In this document: one piece after another, positions 26,392-35,301 of the stretch
Position numbering within the stretch: the first letter of the stretch is position 1
Layout: every line of letters starts with the position of its first letter
Source: JBLMZI01 sp050258755
GTDB lineage: Bacteria; Bacillota; Syntrophomonadia; Syntrophomonadales; DTU052
Reading direction: 5' to 3'
Length of the DNA stretch: 64,000 bases
Assembly (NCBI GenBank): GCA_050258755.1
Contig: JBLMZI010000006.1
Coordinates: forward strand, 1-64,000
Program-made: the position numbers and the translations under genes
The notes under the pieces: model-generated
The model's input: only the letters and a program-made list of their open reading frames with translations
The model's database searches: none
What the model was told of the DNA's origin: nothing

Positions 26392-27099
26392 TCAGGTAGG
26401 CTGAATCGGCAGGGCCAGTTCGCGGATCAGTTTGTTGATCGCCTTTTTCTCGATGCGGGAGACGTAAGACCGTGAGATGCCCAGTTTCTTGGCGATGTCG
26501 CGCTGGGTTTCTTTGATGCCTGAGAGAATCCCGTAGCGCATCTCCACCACCTGGCGCTCGCGCTTGGAGAGGACCGACATCTTGTTCAGGATCTTTTCCT
26601 CCTGCATGCGGGCATCGACCACATCCAGGATTTCGTTGTCGGAATACAGGACGTCCATCAGGGCGATTTCATTGCCCTCTTTGTCGTAGCCGATGGGATC
26701 GTAGAGTGATACTTCGAGGCGTGCTTTCTTGGTGTTCCGAAGGTGCATGAGAACTTCGTTTTCAATGCATTTGGCGGCATAGGTCGCGAGCCGGGTTCCC
26801 CGGCCGTCGTCATAGGTGTTGATGGCCTTGATCAAGCCGATGGTGCCGATAGAGATGAGATCTTCGACATCCTCGCCGGTGCTCTCGTACTTCTTTGTTA
26901 CGTGAGCGACAAGGCGTAGGTTGTGTTCAATTAGGATATTTCGGGCATCTGACTCTCCGGCGCGCATGCGCGCAAGGTGTTCACTTTCAGATTTTTCGTC
27001 AAGCGGTTTAGGAAACGTGATGTTGTTCAAATAGCCGAAAAAACAGAGAAATCCCTTGCTGAGAGTGCCAATTATGAAAAACAGGCTAAGCCCCGTCAT
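26392..27099 (-). CDS. sigK: RNA polymerase sporulation sigma factor SigK
   Basis: 235 residues. A hydrophobic pro-sequence (MTGLSLFFIIGTLSKGF) is followed by YLNNITFPKPL, the classic pro-sigma-K N-terminus that SpoIVFB cleaves in the mother cell. Region 2 reads HNLRLVAHVTKKYESTGED and DLISIGTIGLIKAINTY; region 4 ends GISRSYVSRIEKKAINKL. SigK drives late mother-cell genes for spore coat and maturation. ATG 27099 was chosen for its GGGAGGTGG RBS and the match of its N-terminus to pro-SigK; a longer frame to 27192 is spurious. The gene is whole, not split by a skin element. Confidence 0.96.
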   Translation of the reverse strand: MTGLSLFFIIGTLSKGFLCFFGYLNNITFPKPLDEKSESEHLARMRAGESDARNILIEHNLRLVAHVTKKYESTGEDVEDLISIGTIGLIKAINTYDDGRGTRLATYAAKCIENEVLMHLRNTKKARLEVSLYDPIGYDKEGNEIALMDVLYSDNEILDVVDARMQEEKILNKMSVLSKRERQVVEMRYGILSGIKETQRDIAKKLGISRSYVSRIEKKAINKLIRELALPIQPT

Positions 27100-27216
27100 A
27101 GAAGCCACCTCCCGTATTCCGGTCCTACATTCTATGGCCGGAAACGGGAGATGGTGACAATGTTGGCCTTTCCTTTTGATGGCAGCCGCCAAGTGCTCAT
27201 GACTTTGCGGGCTACA

Positions 27217-28299
27217 TCAGTATGTGCCGCCTTCCCTCTGCGGCCCAGCGGTGTTTGCCGCAAAATACTTTTGTCTGAATTTCAGCGCGACATTGACCAG
27301 CGCGATCATGACCGGCACCTCGATCAACGGCCCGATGACGGCGGCGAACGCCTGGCCGGACTGAATACCGAAGACGGCTACAGCGACCGCAATGGCAAGC
27401 TCGAAGTTATTACTTGCGGCTGTAAAAGAAAGCGTGGTGGTCTGCGCGTAGTTAACCCCCATCCGTTTGGAGATGAAGAAAGACGCCATAAACATGACCA
27501 GGAAGTAGATGCAAAGGGGAATCGCGATGCGGACCACGTCCATGGGCAAAGCCACAATGTATTTTCCTTTAAGGGAGAACATCACGATAATCGTGAACAG
27601 CAAAGCGATCAGCGCGATCGGGCCACTGGTCGGCACGAACTTGTTGTCATACCAATCCGCGCCTTTCATCGGCCGCAGAATGACACGGGTCAGGAAACCG
27701 GCCGCAAACGGAATACCGAGATAGATCGCAACACTTTTTGCCACTTCTCCGATCGAAACCTGAACCGCCATCCCTTTCAGTCCGAGCCAGGTGGGGAACA
27801 CGGTGATGAACAGGTATGCGTAGATCGAGAAAAAGATGACTTGGAAGACCGAGTTCAAGGCAACGAGCGCCGCGGCATATTCGTTATCCCCGTCGGCTAA
27901 GCTGTTCCATACAATCACCATCGCAATGCATCGCGCCAACCCGATTAAGATCAGTCCGACCATGTATTCGGGATAGTTCTGCAGGAAGATGACAGCCAGT
28001 GCAAACATGAAGATCGGACCAAGTATCCAGTTTTGGAACAGAGACAACAGCATTACCTTCCGGTTTAAAAAGACTTTCCCGATTTCTTCATAACGGACTC
28101 GCGCCAGCGGCGGGTACATCATCACGATCAGGCCGATGGCAATTGGAATGGATGTCGTTCCCACCGACATGCCGCTGAGCCATTTCGAAAATCCGGGATA
28201 GAAATACCCCGTGCCCACTCCGATCCCCATCGCAAGGAAAATCCAAAGCGTGAGATAGCGGTCCACCACTGATAGCCGTTTCGTGACTGATTCGTTCAT
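27217..28299 (-). CDS. acr3: Arsenite efflux transporter Acr3
   Basis: 360 residues with about ten membrane helices. Conserved ACR3 segments are visible: LADGD after ARCIAMVIVWN, which holds the conserved helix-4 Cys, and FTAASNNFELAIAVAVAVFG near the end. Acr3 exports As(OH)3 driven by the proton gradient. It is the last gene of a minus-strand operon with arsR, a thioredoxin-like protein and an ArsP-type permease. No arsenate reductase (arsC) gene is present in the window. Confidence 0.95.
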   Translation of the reverse strand: MNESVTKRLSVVDRYLTLWIFLAMGIGVGTGYFYPGFSKWLSGMSVGTTSIPIAIGLIVMMYPPLARVRYEEIGKVFLNRKVMLLSLFQNWILGPIFMFALAVIFLQNYPEYMVGLILIGLARCIAMVIVWNSLADGDNEYAAALVALNSVFQVIFFSIYAYLFITVFPTWLGLKGMAVQVSIGEVAKSVAIYLGIPFAAGFLTRVILRPMKGADWYDNKFVPTSGPIALIALLFTIIVMFSLKGKYIVALPMDVVRIAIPLCIYFLVMFMASFFISKRMGVNYAQTTTLSFTAASNNFELAIAVAVAVFGIQSGQAFAAVIGPLIEVPVMIALVNVALKFRQKYFAANTAGPQREGGTY

Positions 28300-28337
28300 C
28301 CGTTTGCCTCCATTCCGTTTTTCTTTTTAGCTCGGCT

Positions 28338-29342
28338 TTAGATCAAAAGATAACCGACCGAATTGAACGTGTATCCGATGATAATAATGCCCACCGTGAC
28401 AAGGCCCGCAAATATCGCCAGGAGTTTGGGTTTCACCACGTTATTTAACAGAATCATTGATGGAAGGGAAAGCGCGGTTACGGCCATCATGAACGCCAAT
28501 GCCGTGCCAAGTCCGACGCCTTTCGTCACTAATGCTTCGGCTATCGGCAGAGTGCCGAAAATATCGGCATACATCGGAACACCGATCAGGGTTGCCAGCG
28601 GTACGGAGTACCATTTATCCTGCCCCAGCACCGCGTTGATGACCGGTTCCGGAATCCAGTTGTGTATCGCCGCGCCAATTCCTACCCCTATCAAAATGTA
28701 CGGCCACACCCTTTTCACAATGTCCCGTACTTGATCCACAGCGAAATCAATTCGGTTTCGCGTCGTCATCGCCTCAATTTCAACATCGGTCGAGTCATTG
28801 CCAAACACGAACGGCTCCACATATGCTTCAAGCCGGGCTTTGCTGATGATCGTTCCACCAATGACCGCAAGAACAACACCGACAACCACGTAGGCGATCG
28901 CGATTTTCCAGTTAAAGATACTCGCCAGCAAAATCACCGAAGCGAGATCCACCAGCGGCGAGGAAATCAGGAAAGAAAACGTTACCCCGATTGGCAAGCC
29001 GGCACTTGTAAAACCGATAAACAATGGAATGGACGAGCATGAGCAGAACGGCGTAATCGTCCCCAGCAAAGCCGAAAAGAGGTTGGCTGTGACGCCGTTA
29101 TACCTGCCCAGAATGCTTCTGGTCCTTTCCGGCGGGAAGAAGCTTTGGACGTAGGAGATTGAAAAAATGAGTACCGACAGCAGGATGAAGATTTTGATGA
29201 CGTCATAGATGTAAAAATGAATACTGCCCCCAAGACGGCTGTTGATCTCCAAATTGAAGCCATTGGTGACCAGCTGAGCCACCAAATGATCGAGCCATTC
29301 CATCCTGAGCAATTGGTTGTTTAACCATTCAAAAACATTCAC
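28338..29342 (-). CDS. ArsP/DUF318-type permease
   Basis: 334 residues with about eight membrane helices. The family signature TPFCSCSSIPLFIGF is present near residue 100, with SFLISSPLVDLAS after it and GVPMYADIFGTLPIAEAL in the second half. ArsP members export organoarsenicals; related DUF318 permeases are linked to metals or thiols. Its place between a CxxC redox protein and acr3, under ArsR control, favours arsenic or organoarsenical efflux. Confidence 0.9.
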   Translation of the reverse strand: MNVFEWLNNQLLRMEWLDHLVAQLVTNGFNLEINSRLGGSIHFYIYDVIKIFILLSVLIFSISYVQSFFPPERTRSILGRYNGVTANLFSALLGTITPFCSCSSIPLFIGFTSAGLPIGVTFSFLISSPLVDLASVILLASIFNWKIAIAYVVVGVVLAVIGGTIISKARLEAYVEPFVFGNDSTDVEIEAMTTRNRIDFAVDQVRDIVKRVWPYILIGVGIGAAIHNWIPEPVINAVLGQDKWYSVPLATLIGVPMYADIFGTLPIAEALVTKGVGLGTALAFMMAVTALSLPSMILLNNVVKPKLLAIFAGLVTVGIIIIGYTFNSVGYLLI

Positions 29343-29403
29343 CGAATCGTCTCCTAAACCTTTTCCGGCTTATCGGCTTTTCCATGCCCGCCCAAAAACC
29401 GCA

Positions 29404-29646
29404 TTATTTCTGTTCTTCGCTGATGTATTTTTTGATTTCTTCGGGTCTTGGAACCCGCCCAGACACCTTCACCTTTCCGTTTATAACCAGCGCCGGGGTC
29501 GACATGACCTTATAGGCCATGATTTTCTGAATATCCTTCACCTTCTCAACATCAGCAGCCACATCGATCTCAGCAAGAACGTTGATGACTTCCTTTTCCA
29601 ACTGCGTGCATTTCGCGCAGCCGGGTCCCAATACTTTGATTTCCAT
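29404..29646 (-). CDS. Small redox-active disulfide (thioredoxin-like) protein
   Basis: 80 residues from ATG 29646, which has an AAGGGGG RBS. It has a compact thioredoxin/glutaredoxin fold with the redox pair in GPGCAKCTQLEKEV (Cys9/Cys12) and the cis-Pro segment MSTPALVING. This class often accompanies DUF318 permeases in arsenic operons. It probably supplies or senses thiol redox state for the transporter. Confidence 0.9.
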   Translation of the reverse strand: MEIKVLGPGCAKCTQLEKEVINVLAEIDVAADVEKVKDIQKIMAYKVMSTPALVINGKVKVSGRVPRPEEIKKYISEEQK

Positions 29647-29686
29647 TACGAAAATACCCCCTTCCGTTTCTTCATCACCGCGGCGT

Positions 29687-30055
29687 TCACGGCTTTGCCG
29701 TCTTTGCTTTACACGCCTGGACCCTGGCGTTGGCTTCCAAAGACTTGAATCGGGCGATTTCCTGTTCAAGCTCCCGAACTTGATCTGGCTGGCATTGCAT
29801 GAAGTCGGAGAACCTGACGATCAGCCCGCCTTCAATTTCCGGCGAGAGGCGAAAGAACGACTTTTGCCTTTCTTTTCGTTCGAAAATAACCCCTGCCTTC
29901 TTTAAAACCTTCAGATGCTTGGAGACACGAGGCTGACTCATTTCGAGGATTTCCTCCAACTCGCAAACGCACAGTTCCTGAATCGTCAGCAATTTGACGA
30001 TTTTGAGCCTGGTCGGTTCGCCAAGCGCTTTTAATACCGATGCAGCCTGCGTAAT
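29687..30055 (-). CDS. arsR: ArsR-family metal-responsive repressor
   Basis: A winged-helix repressor. The metal-site/helix motif CVCELEEIL is followed by recognition helix MSQPRVSKHLKVLKKAGVI. Family homology clearly extends upstream of the TTG at 29992 (ALGEPTRLKIVKLL), but no ATG, GTG or TTG lies in that stretch. GGGGTGAT sits 8 nt before an ATT at 30055, which would give 122 residues; this is my preferred start, with the 101-residue TTG start as the alternative. The C-terminus is Cys/Lys-rich (VQACKAKTAKP). It should release its operator on binding As(III) and control the ars operon. Confidence 0.85.
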   Translation of the reverse strand: MTQAASVLKALGEPTRLKIVKLLTIQELCVCELEEILEMSQPRVSKHLKVLKKAGVIFERKERQKSFFRLSPEIEGGLIVRFSDFMQCQPDQVRELEQEIARFKSLEANARVQACKAKTAKP

Positions 30056-30095
30056 CGTGATATCACCCCATGTCTTTCGCTGTATTACAGTTCGA

Positions 30096-30119
30096 GTATA
30101 TAACGACTTAGTTATATAC
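30096..30119. promoter_or_regulatory. ArsR operator
   Basis: A perfect 9-bp inverted repeat, GTATATAAC (30096-30104) and GTTATATAC (30111-30119), spaced by 6 nt, 41 nt upstream of the arsR start. This is the size and A/T-rich form of ArsR/SmtB operators. Confidence 0.8.
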
Positions 30120-30172
30120 GCAAATGGTTTTTAATATCCCGTTTCCGAAATCGCGCAAAGCGATTACGCAAG

Positions 30173-30198
30173 AAAAAACCCCCATGTTATGGGGGTTT
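30173..30198 (-). terminator. Terminator of the chemoreceptor gene
   Basis: CCCCC/GGGGG-centred stem (ACCCCCAT..ATGGGGGT) followed by TTTTTT on the minus strand, about 40 nt after the receptor stop. Confidence 0.85.
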
Positions 30199-30238
30199 GG
30201 CTGTTAGATATTGCGTTGATGTCGTCAACCTTTTGGGG

Positions 30239-32860
30239 CTAGGCTACCTTGAAGCGGTCCGCCTGCAATCGCAGCTGAGCCGCCAGTTGGGCAAAGTCCT
30301 CGACCAAGCGGCTGACCTCGTTCACCAGCCACTCCTGTTTTTCCATGGTGGCCAGCACTTCCTCGGAGGCGGCGGCGGTTTGCTGCCCAAATGCCGCGAT
30401 GTTGTGCGTGTTGTTCACCATGCGCCGGATCGATAGGGTGATCACTTCCGCGGCTTTGGCGATTTGACCGGCTTCATTATTAATCGGCGCGATGTTTTCG
30501 ATCATCCGCCGGAGGATCTCTTCGCTGTCAAAAACATCCTGCACCTGGTTTTCCATGACTTCCCGGGTCGCGGCCATGTTGTCCACCAACTGGGCCGAAC
30601 CAGCCTGGATGCGCTTGATAAAATCGTAAGTCTGTTCTGCGGTTTCGGAGGTCTTTTCCGCCAGTTTCCCGACTTCGGACGCCACCACAGCAAAGCCGTG
30701 CCCCTGTTCCCCGGCTCTGGCCGCCTCGATCGCCGCGTTAAGCGCCAGCAGATTGGTTTGCCCGGCAATGTCGGTAATGACTTTGACGATCTGTCCGATC
30801 GTTGCGGTTTTCGCTTCCAGATCGCTGATCGCGTGTGCCATCATTTCGATGGAGCCCATCCTTTCCGTAATCCGGGCCCTTTGCGTACTGGCGGAAGCGA
30901 TGCCATTCTCCAAAATTTCCTCGGTTGACGCGGTGCTGCCGGCCACATGCCGCGCGTTTTCATCAATGCGTTCCACCGCCTCCACCATTTTACTGGCCAG
31001 ATTGGACGCATGCTGCATACTTTCCGCCTGGTGCTGAACCCCGTTGGTGATCTCTTCCATCGCCATCGCCACAGCCCGGGTGGTTCGAGTGGTTTCCGCG
31101 GCAATTTGTACGGCCGCTTCAGCCTCCTGATTGATGAGGGTTCCCTGGTCCTTGATCCCGCCGGCCGTATTCCTGATCTGGTCCAGCATACGGTTGAAGA
31201 CACCGCGCACGATGGCCATCCGTCCAAGCGGAACCGTATCGGCAATCCCGTGGGTTAAGTCGCCGAATGCGACCGTATCGGCATGTTGGATCAGCCCGAA
31301 GGTTGGTTTGATAAACCCGTTGATGTCCTGGATAATGGTCAGCATGCCAAGCACCACCCCGGCTGTCAATCCCATGAGTCCACCCAATAGCAGGCCTTTC
31401 AGGTCCACCGTATTGGCGAAGAATGCGATCAAAAGACCAAAGATCAGTCCGCCGGGGACGTCCAAGGCCAGGCTCTTTATCCAGTATTTCTTGATATACA
31501 ACTGCAGATCGTTCACCGTAAATGCTTCCGGCATCTGTTCCTCCGGCTGATCCGAATCCACCTCAGCGGCTTTGAAGTAGCCGACCAGCGCCATCAGCTT
31601 CTCCAATTGCTCGGCGAATCGAACCGCGGTTTCGTCCAGACGGGCGTTGAGCCGGGATTGTTCCTCAGCGTTGGCGGTGATCTCCTGGCTGCCAGCCGTA
31701 TTTTGCTGGGTGACCGCACTGATTTCGGCCACCGACCCGTCCACTTCACCGGTCAGCTTCGCCAAAATATCCAACCCGCTCGCGGTTTCGTTCATTTCAT
31801 GGACGATCTGAGTGAGATTCGCAACCATGGTTTCCATCGTTTCCATGTTGTATTGGATCGCCGTACCCTGATCGACCGCAACGCCAAGCAGCATGGCGAT
31901 TTCCTTTTCGACCTGATTAATGCTGTTGTCCATCGACCGGATCAGATTGCCGATTTCGGTACTGGCCTTCGAAGATTGTTCGGCCAGTTTCCGGATCTCC
32001 ACCGCGACCACCGCAAAACCGGTACTGTTGGTGCCGCCGGTTCTCGCCGCCTCAATGGAGGCGTTTAACGCCAGCAGATTCGTCTGTCCGGCGATGTCGC
32101 CGATCAGGTTCATAATCCCACTGATCGCGCTGGCGCTTTCCTGAAGGCTTTTCAAATATTCATGCATCCGATCGACCACCAGGTGATTCTCTTCTGCCCG
32201 AGTTTTTTGTTTTTCGATCGTTTCTGCGCTGCTTTTTGCCGTGCCGTCCGCGGCATGAATCAATTCCAGGGCTTGATCAATATTCCGTTCAATCCCCTCG
32301 ATCGCATCCCGTACATTCCGGATCTCATCGGCGATCCCCTGAACCTGCGCAGATTGTTCAACGCTTCCGTTGCTCATCTCAAGCATGGCTCGCAGAACGA
32401 CTTCGGACGCCGTTCGCGCTTCGGTGGCCTGGGCGCCAAGACTGACCGCGGAGTCTCGGGATGCGGTGACCCGGTTCCTCACGTTCACGATTAACCCGCG
32501 CACGCCGGCTGCCATGCGCACAAATGCATGTTTTGCCGCATTTAAGGCCCCAAAATCCTGACTGGATAAATCCTTGTCCAGATCTCCCTCGCCAAGGGCA
32601 TTGATCGAGTCGATGATGATTTTGACCGGTTTCAGGAATTGCGCGATCTGCATCACGACCGCTAAAGTGCCGACAACCAGGCCTCCAATCGCGCACACGC
32701 CGAGAACGATCGCCCAGGTCTTAACATCTTTAATCGGGTAAAGCAGACAAAACAGGACGCCAAAAACCGGGGCGCACAAGATGTCCATCCCTACAATTTT
32801 CAATCCATGCCGTTTCGCTGCGTTCTTGATTTGTTGATCAATGCTCATACCCGCTGTCAT
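30239..32860 (-). CDS. Double methyl-accepting chemotaxis protein (two membrane-receptor units in one chain)
   Basis: About 870 residues containing two full receptor units. Unit 1 has two membrane helices (about 25-85), a HAMP-like linker and a signalling domain with tip IAGQTNLLALNASIEAARTG. Unit 2 starts again with two membrane helices near residue 470 and ends with the canonical tip IAGQTNLLALNAAIEAARAG and GHGFAVVASEVGKLAEKTS. Neither unit has a sizeable extracellular domain. Receptors pass signals to CheA/CheW; the hairpin tip is the contact site. The start is ATG 32860 or 32848 (AAAGGGG nearby). Tandem fusion of two receptors is unusual and suggests either an internal duplication or fusion with built-in dimer-like pairing. 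Confidence 0.92.
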   Translation of the reverse strand: MTAGMSIDQQIKNAAKRHGLKIVGMDILCAPVFGVLFCLLYPIKDVKTWAIVLGVCAIGGLVVGTLAVVMQIAQFLKPVKIIIDSINALGEGDLDKDLSSQDFGALNAAKHAFVRMAAGVRGLIVNVRNRVTASRDSAVSLGAQATEARTASEVVLRAMLEMSNGSVEQSAQVQGIADEIRNVRDAIEGIERNIDQALELIHAADGTAKSSAETIEKQKTRAEENHLVVDRMHEYLKSLQESASAISGIMNLIGDIAGQTNLLALNASIEAARTGGTNSTGFAVVAVEIRKLAEQSSKASTEIGNLIRSMDNSINQVEKEIAMLLGVAVDQGTAIQYNMETMETMVANLTQIVHEMNETASGLDILAKLTGEVDGSVAEISAVTQQNTAGSQEITANAEEQSRLNARLDETAVRFAEQLEKLMALVGYFKAAEVDSDQPEEQMPEAFTVNDLQLYIKKYWIKSLALDVPGGLIFGLLIAFFANTVDLKGLLLGGLMGLTAGVVLGMLTIIQDINGFIKPTFGLIQHADTVAFGDLTHGIADTVPLGRMAIVRGVFNRMLDQIRNTAGGIKDQGTLINQEAEAAVQIAAETTRTTRAVAMAMEEITNGVQHQAESMQHASNLASKMVEAVERIDENARHVAGSTASTEEILENGIASASTQRARITERMGSIEMMAHAISDLEAKTATIGQIVKVITDIAGQTNLLALNAAIEAARAGEQGHGFAVVASEVGKLAEKTSETAEQTYDFIKRIQAGSAQLVDNMAATREVMENQVQDVFDSEEILRRMIENIAPINNEAGQIAKAAEVITLSIRRMVNNTHNIAAFGQQTAAASEEVLATMEKQEWLVNEVSRLVEDFAQLAAQLRLQADRFKVA

Positions 32861-33368
32861 GCCCCTTTCAAAAAGCGACCCGTTGGGGTTCACTGGTCCG
32901 ACCACTCGCTTTCTACATTTATCGTACACTTTCGGCCAAAGGGCTACAACCGGACAATCCCCCCGGTGTCCGGTCTGCGGGGAGGCGGCAATCCATCACT
33001 GGCATTTATTGAGTGATCAAATTTTTGCGCATTTCAGCGAATTAGCGGCCTATTTCTGTCCTAATATGGTTTATACAGGTTGCGTTATGCCGTTATATTC
33101 CTGATATGGTCGTATCATCCTCGGGTCATCCCCGGTTCGCATCGCTTTGTTTGCTGATACGAATCAAGTTTTTCGTGGAAAAAAACGTGCTGCACCGCAT
33201 ACCACGGAAAGCATATTCCGCAATGCGAAATCTTTTCTCCATGTTTTCCTTTCCCCTGCCTAGGCGAGATCTTCGCAAGCATGATTATCGCCATTTTTTC
33301 GCGTTTTCTTGGCGATTCCCAGCTTCGGTAATCCGTACCTTGTTCTTTCAATTTCCGGCGAACGATCA

Positions 33369-33398
33369 TTGCTACAAAACCCGGACTTGCCATATAAT
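33369..33398 (+). promoter_or_regulatory. Probable glnB promoter
   Basis: TTGCTA (33369-33374), 18 nt, perfect TATAAT (33393-33398), 37 nt before the GTG start. CTTGCC and GGCAAG flank the -10 box as a short palindrome, a possible regulator site. The rest of the ~500-nt gap to the receptor gene has no supportable gene. Confidence 0.6.
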
Positions 33399-33435
33399 TG
33401 GGCAAGGATTGGTGCACGTTGCAGGAGGTGAGACG

Positions 33436-33774
33436 GTGAAGAAGATTGAGGCCATTATTCGGCCATCCAAGCTGGAAGAACTGAAAGCCGCGCTGGCAGA
33501 CCTGGAAGTTCGCGGCATGACAGTTTACGAAGTGATGGGCCGGGGCCTGCAGCGGGATCAGAAGCAGTATTACCGCGGGCAGGAACATATGGTCGATCTG
33601 TTTCCTAAAGTGAAAGTGGAGATTATTTGCCGTGATCACTGGCTGGACCGAATTATCGAACTGATCCTGAAGGTGTGTCAGACCGGGAAGATCGGCGATG
33701 GAAAGATTTTCGTCTATCCGGTGGAAGATATCATCCGAATCAGCAGCGGTGAACGCGGCGAACCGGCGCTCTGA
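33436..33774 (+). CDS. glnB: Nitrogen regulatory protein PII
   Basis: 112 residues from GTG 33436 (AGGAGGTGA upstream). The PII pattern is clear: KKIEAIIRPSKLEELKAAL, T-loop QYYRGQEHMVDLFPKVKVEI, and TGKIGDGKIFVYPVEDIIRI. PII senses ATP/ADP and 2-oxoglutarate and closes AmtB when nitrogen is plentiful. The usual uridylylation Tyr51 is His here, while Tyr46 remains, so control is likely by ligands only. amtB follows on the same strand. Confidence 0.96.
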   Translation: MKKIEAIIRPSKLEELKAALADLEVRGMTVYEVMGRGLQRDQKQYYRGQEHMVDLFPKVKVEIICRDHWLDRIIELILKVCQTGKIGDGKIFVYPVEDIIRISSGERGEPAL

Positions 33775-33829
33775 CCGGTCTTAAACCCTTTTTGAATTGA
33801 AGATACTCAGCGTGTTTCATCGAGCAATG

Positions 33830-33868
33830 ACGCTCATGGTCCGATTGGCGGGTACCATGAGCGTTTTT
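33830..33868 (+). terminator. Terminator or attenuator between glnB and amtB
   Basis: ACGCTCATGGT (33830-33840) and ACCATGAGCGT (33854-33864) form an 11-bp stem followed by TTTT. It lies inside the glnB-amtB pair, so amtB is expressed by read-through or from its own promoter. Confidence 0.8.
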
Positions 33869-33908
33869 ATTTGACCGTTTTGAACTGAATCAAAAGGAGG
33901 CCATTTTC

Positions 33909-35252
33909 ATGTCGCGTTTCGTTGGACGTTTATTCGGATCGCTGACCGTATTCGCCCTGGTTCTGGCACCGGTACCGGCAATGGCTGCGGCGCAGCCGAT
34001 CGATACCGGCGATACCACCTTTGTCCTGATGTCAGCCGCGCTGGTCCTGCTGATGACACCGGGACTGGCATTCTTCTACGGCGGGATGGTCCGTCGGAAA
34101 AACGTCCTCAGCATCATCATGCACTGCTTTGTCGCGATGGCCGTTGTCTCGATCACCTGGGTGCTGTTTGGCTATTCGCTCGCTTTCGGGCCGGATGCCG
34201 GGCATGTGATCGGCCGGCTGGACTGGCTCGGCATGAATGGCGTGTCGCTGGCGCCCAATCCGGACTATGCGGCGACGATTCCCCACCAAGCTTTCGCCAT
34301 GTTCCAGCTGATGTTCGCGATCATTACCCCGGCCCTGATTGCCGGAGCCTTCGCGGAACGCATCCGTTTCTCGGCGTTTGTTGTGTTTCTGGTCTTGTGG
34401 AGCACTTTCATTTATGCCCCGCTGACCCACTGGGTTTGGGGAACCGGCGGCTGGCTGAAAGCGCTGGGCGTGCTGGACTTCGCCGGCGGCAATCCAGTGG
34501 AGATTGCTTCGGGCTTTTCCTCGCTGGCAGCGGCCATTGTGGTCGGCCGCCGCATGGGATATGGCCGCGAACCGATGCTGCCGCACAATTCCCCGCTGAC
34601 GCTGTTGGGCGCCGGGCTTCTCTGGTTCGGCTGGTTCGGCTTTAATGCCGGCAGTGCGCTGGCTGCGAATGGGGTCGCGGTCGCCGCTTTCGTTGCGACC
34701 AACACCGCCGCGGCGGCTGCTGCCCTGGCCTGGATGGCCGCGGAATGGATTCTTCAGGGCCGCCCGACCACCCTGGGCGCGGTTTCCGGGGCCGTAGCCG
34801 GTATGGTTGCCATCACCCCGGCTTGCGGGTATGTCACACCGCTGGCTTCGATCCTGATCGGCCTGATGGCCGGGATTGCCTGCTTCTATGCAGTCAGCCG
34901 GATGAAGCCCCGCTTGGGCTATGACGATTCCCTCGACGTATTCGGCATTCATGGCGTTGGTGGCATCATTGGAACCCTGGCGACCGGGTTGTTCGCCACC
35001 ACGCTGGTGAATCCCGGTGCAGCGAATGGCCTTCTGTATGGTAATCCCCATCAGTTCGTGGTTCAGCTGATTGCGGTTCTGGCGAGCGGCGCTTTTTGTT
35101 TTATCGGTACGTTTGGAATCCTGAAAGGAATCGCTTTGATCGTTCCGCTGCGGGCAACGGTGGATGAGGAAGAAAGCGGGCTGGACGTTTCGCACCATGG
35201 AGAAGACGCCTATCGTTACGATATTCCTTTAACAACGACACCCATGTCGTAA
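33909..35252 (+). CDS. amtB: Ammonium transporter AmtB
   Basis: 447 residues. A signal peptide (to about residue 27) is followed by eleven membrane helices. The pore histidines lie in PLTHWVWGTGGWL and DVFGIHGVGGIIGT, and the signature FFYGGMVRRKN lies near residue 60. AmtB conducts ammonium and is blocked by PII, encoded just upstream. AAAAGGAGG gives a strong RBS. The C-terminal tail (LIVPLRATVDEEESGLDVSH) is the usual PII-contacting region. Confidence 0.97.
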   Translation: MSRFVGRLFGSLTVFALVLAPVPAMAAAQPIDTGDTTFVLMSAALVLLMTPGLAFFYGGMVRRKNVLSIIMHCFVAMAVVSITWVLFGYSLAFGPDAGHVIGRLDWLGMNGVSLAPNPDYAATIPHQAFAMFQLMFAIITPALIAGAFAERIRFSAFVVFLVLWSTFIYAPLTHWVWGTGGWLKALGVLDFAGGNPVEIASGFSSLAAAIVVGRRMGYGREPMLPHNSPLTLLGAGLLWFGWFGFNAGSALAANGVAVAAFVATNTAAAAAALAWMAAEWILQGRPTTLGAVSGAVAGMVAITPACGYVTPLASILIGLMAGIACFYAVSRMKPRLGYDDSLDVFGIHGVGGIIGTLATGLFATTLVNPGAANGLLYGNPHQFVVQLIAVLASGAFCFIGTFGILKGIALIVPLRATVDEEESGLDVSHHGEDAYRYDIPLTTTPMS

Positions 35253-35301
35253 GCCCGGCAGACGAGGTCCACCGGGCTGGATCACCGATTTCAGCGATGC
35301 G

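Noticed and set aside
26392..27192. Longer sigK reading frame with 31 extra N-terminal residues
   Set aside because: The extra part lacks family similarity, while ATG 27099 has a strong RBS and a typical pro-sequence.
33106..33435. 110-codon N-terminal extension of glnB
   Set aside because: It is not PII-like and contains the predicted promoter; GTG 33436 has a strong RBS.
34032..35198. 388-codon open frame opposite amtB
   Set aside because: It is the antisense shadow of a G+C-rich, well-conserved transporter gene; its composition (His/Gln/Arg-rich) resembles no protein and it has no RBS.
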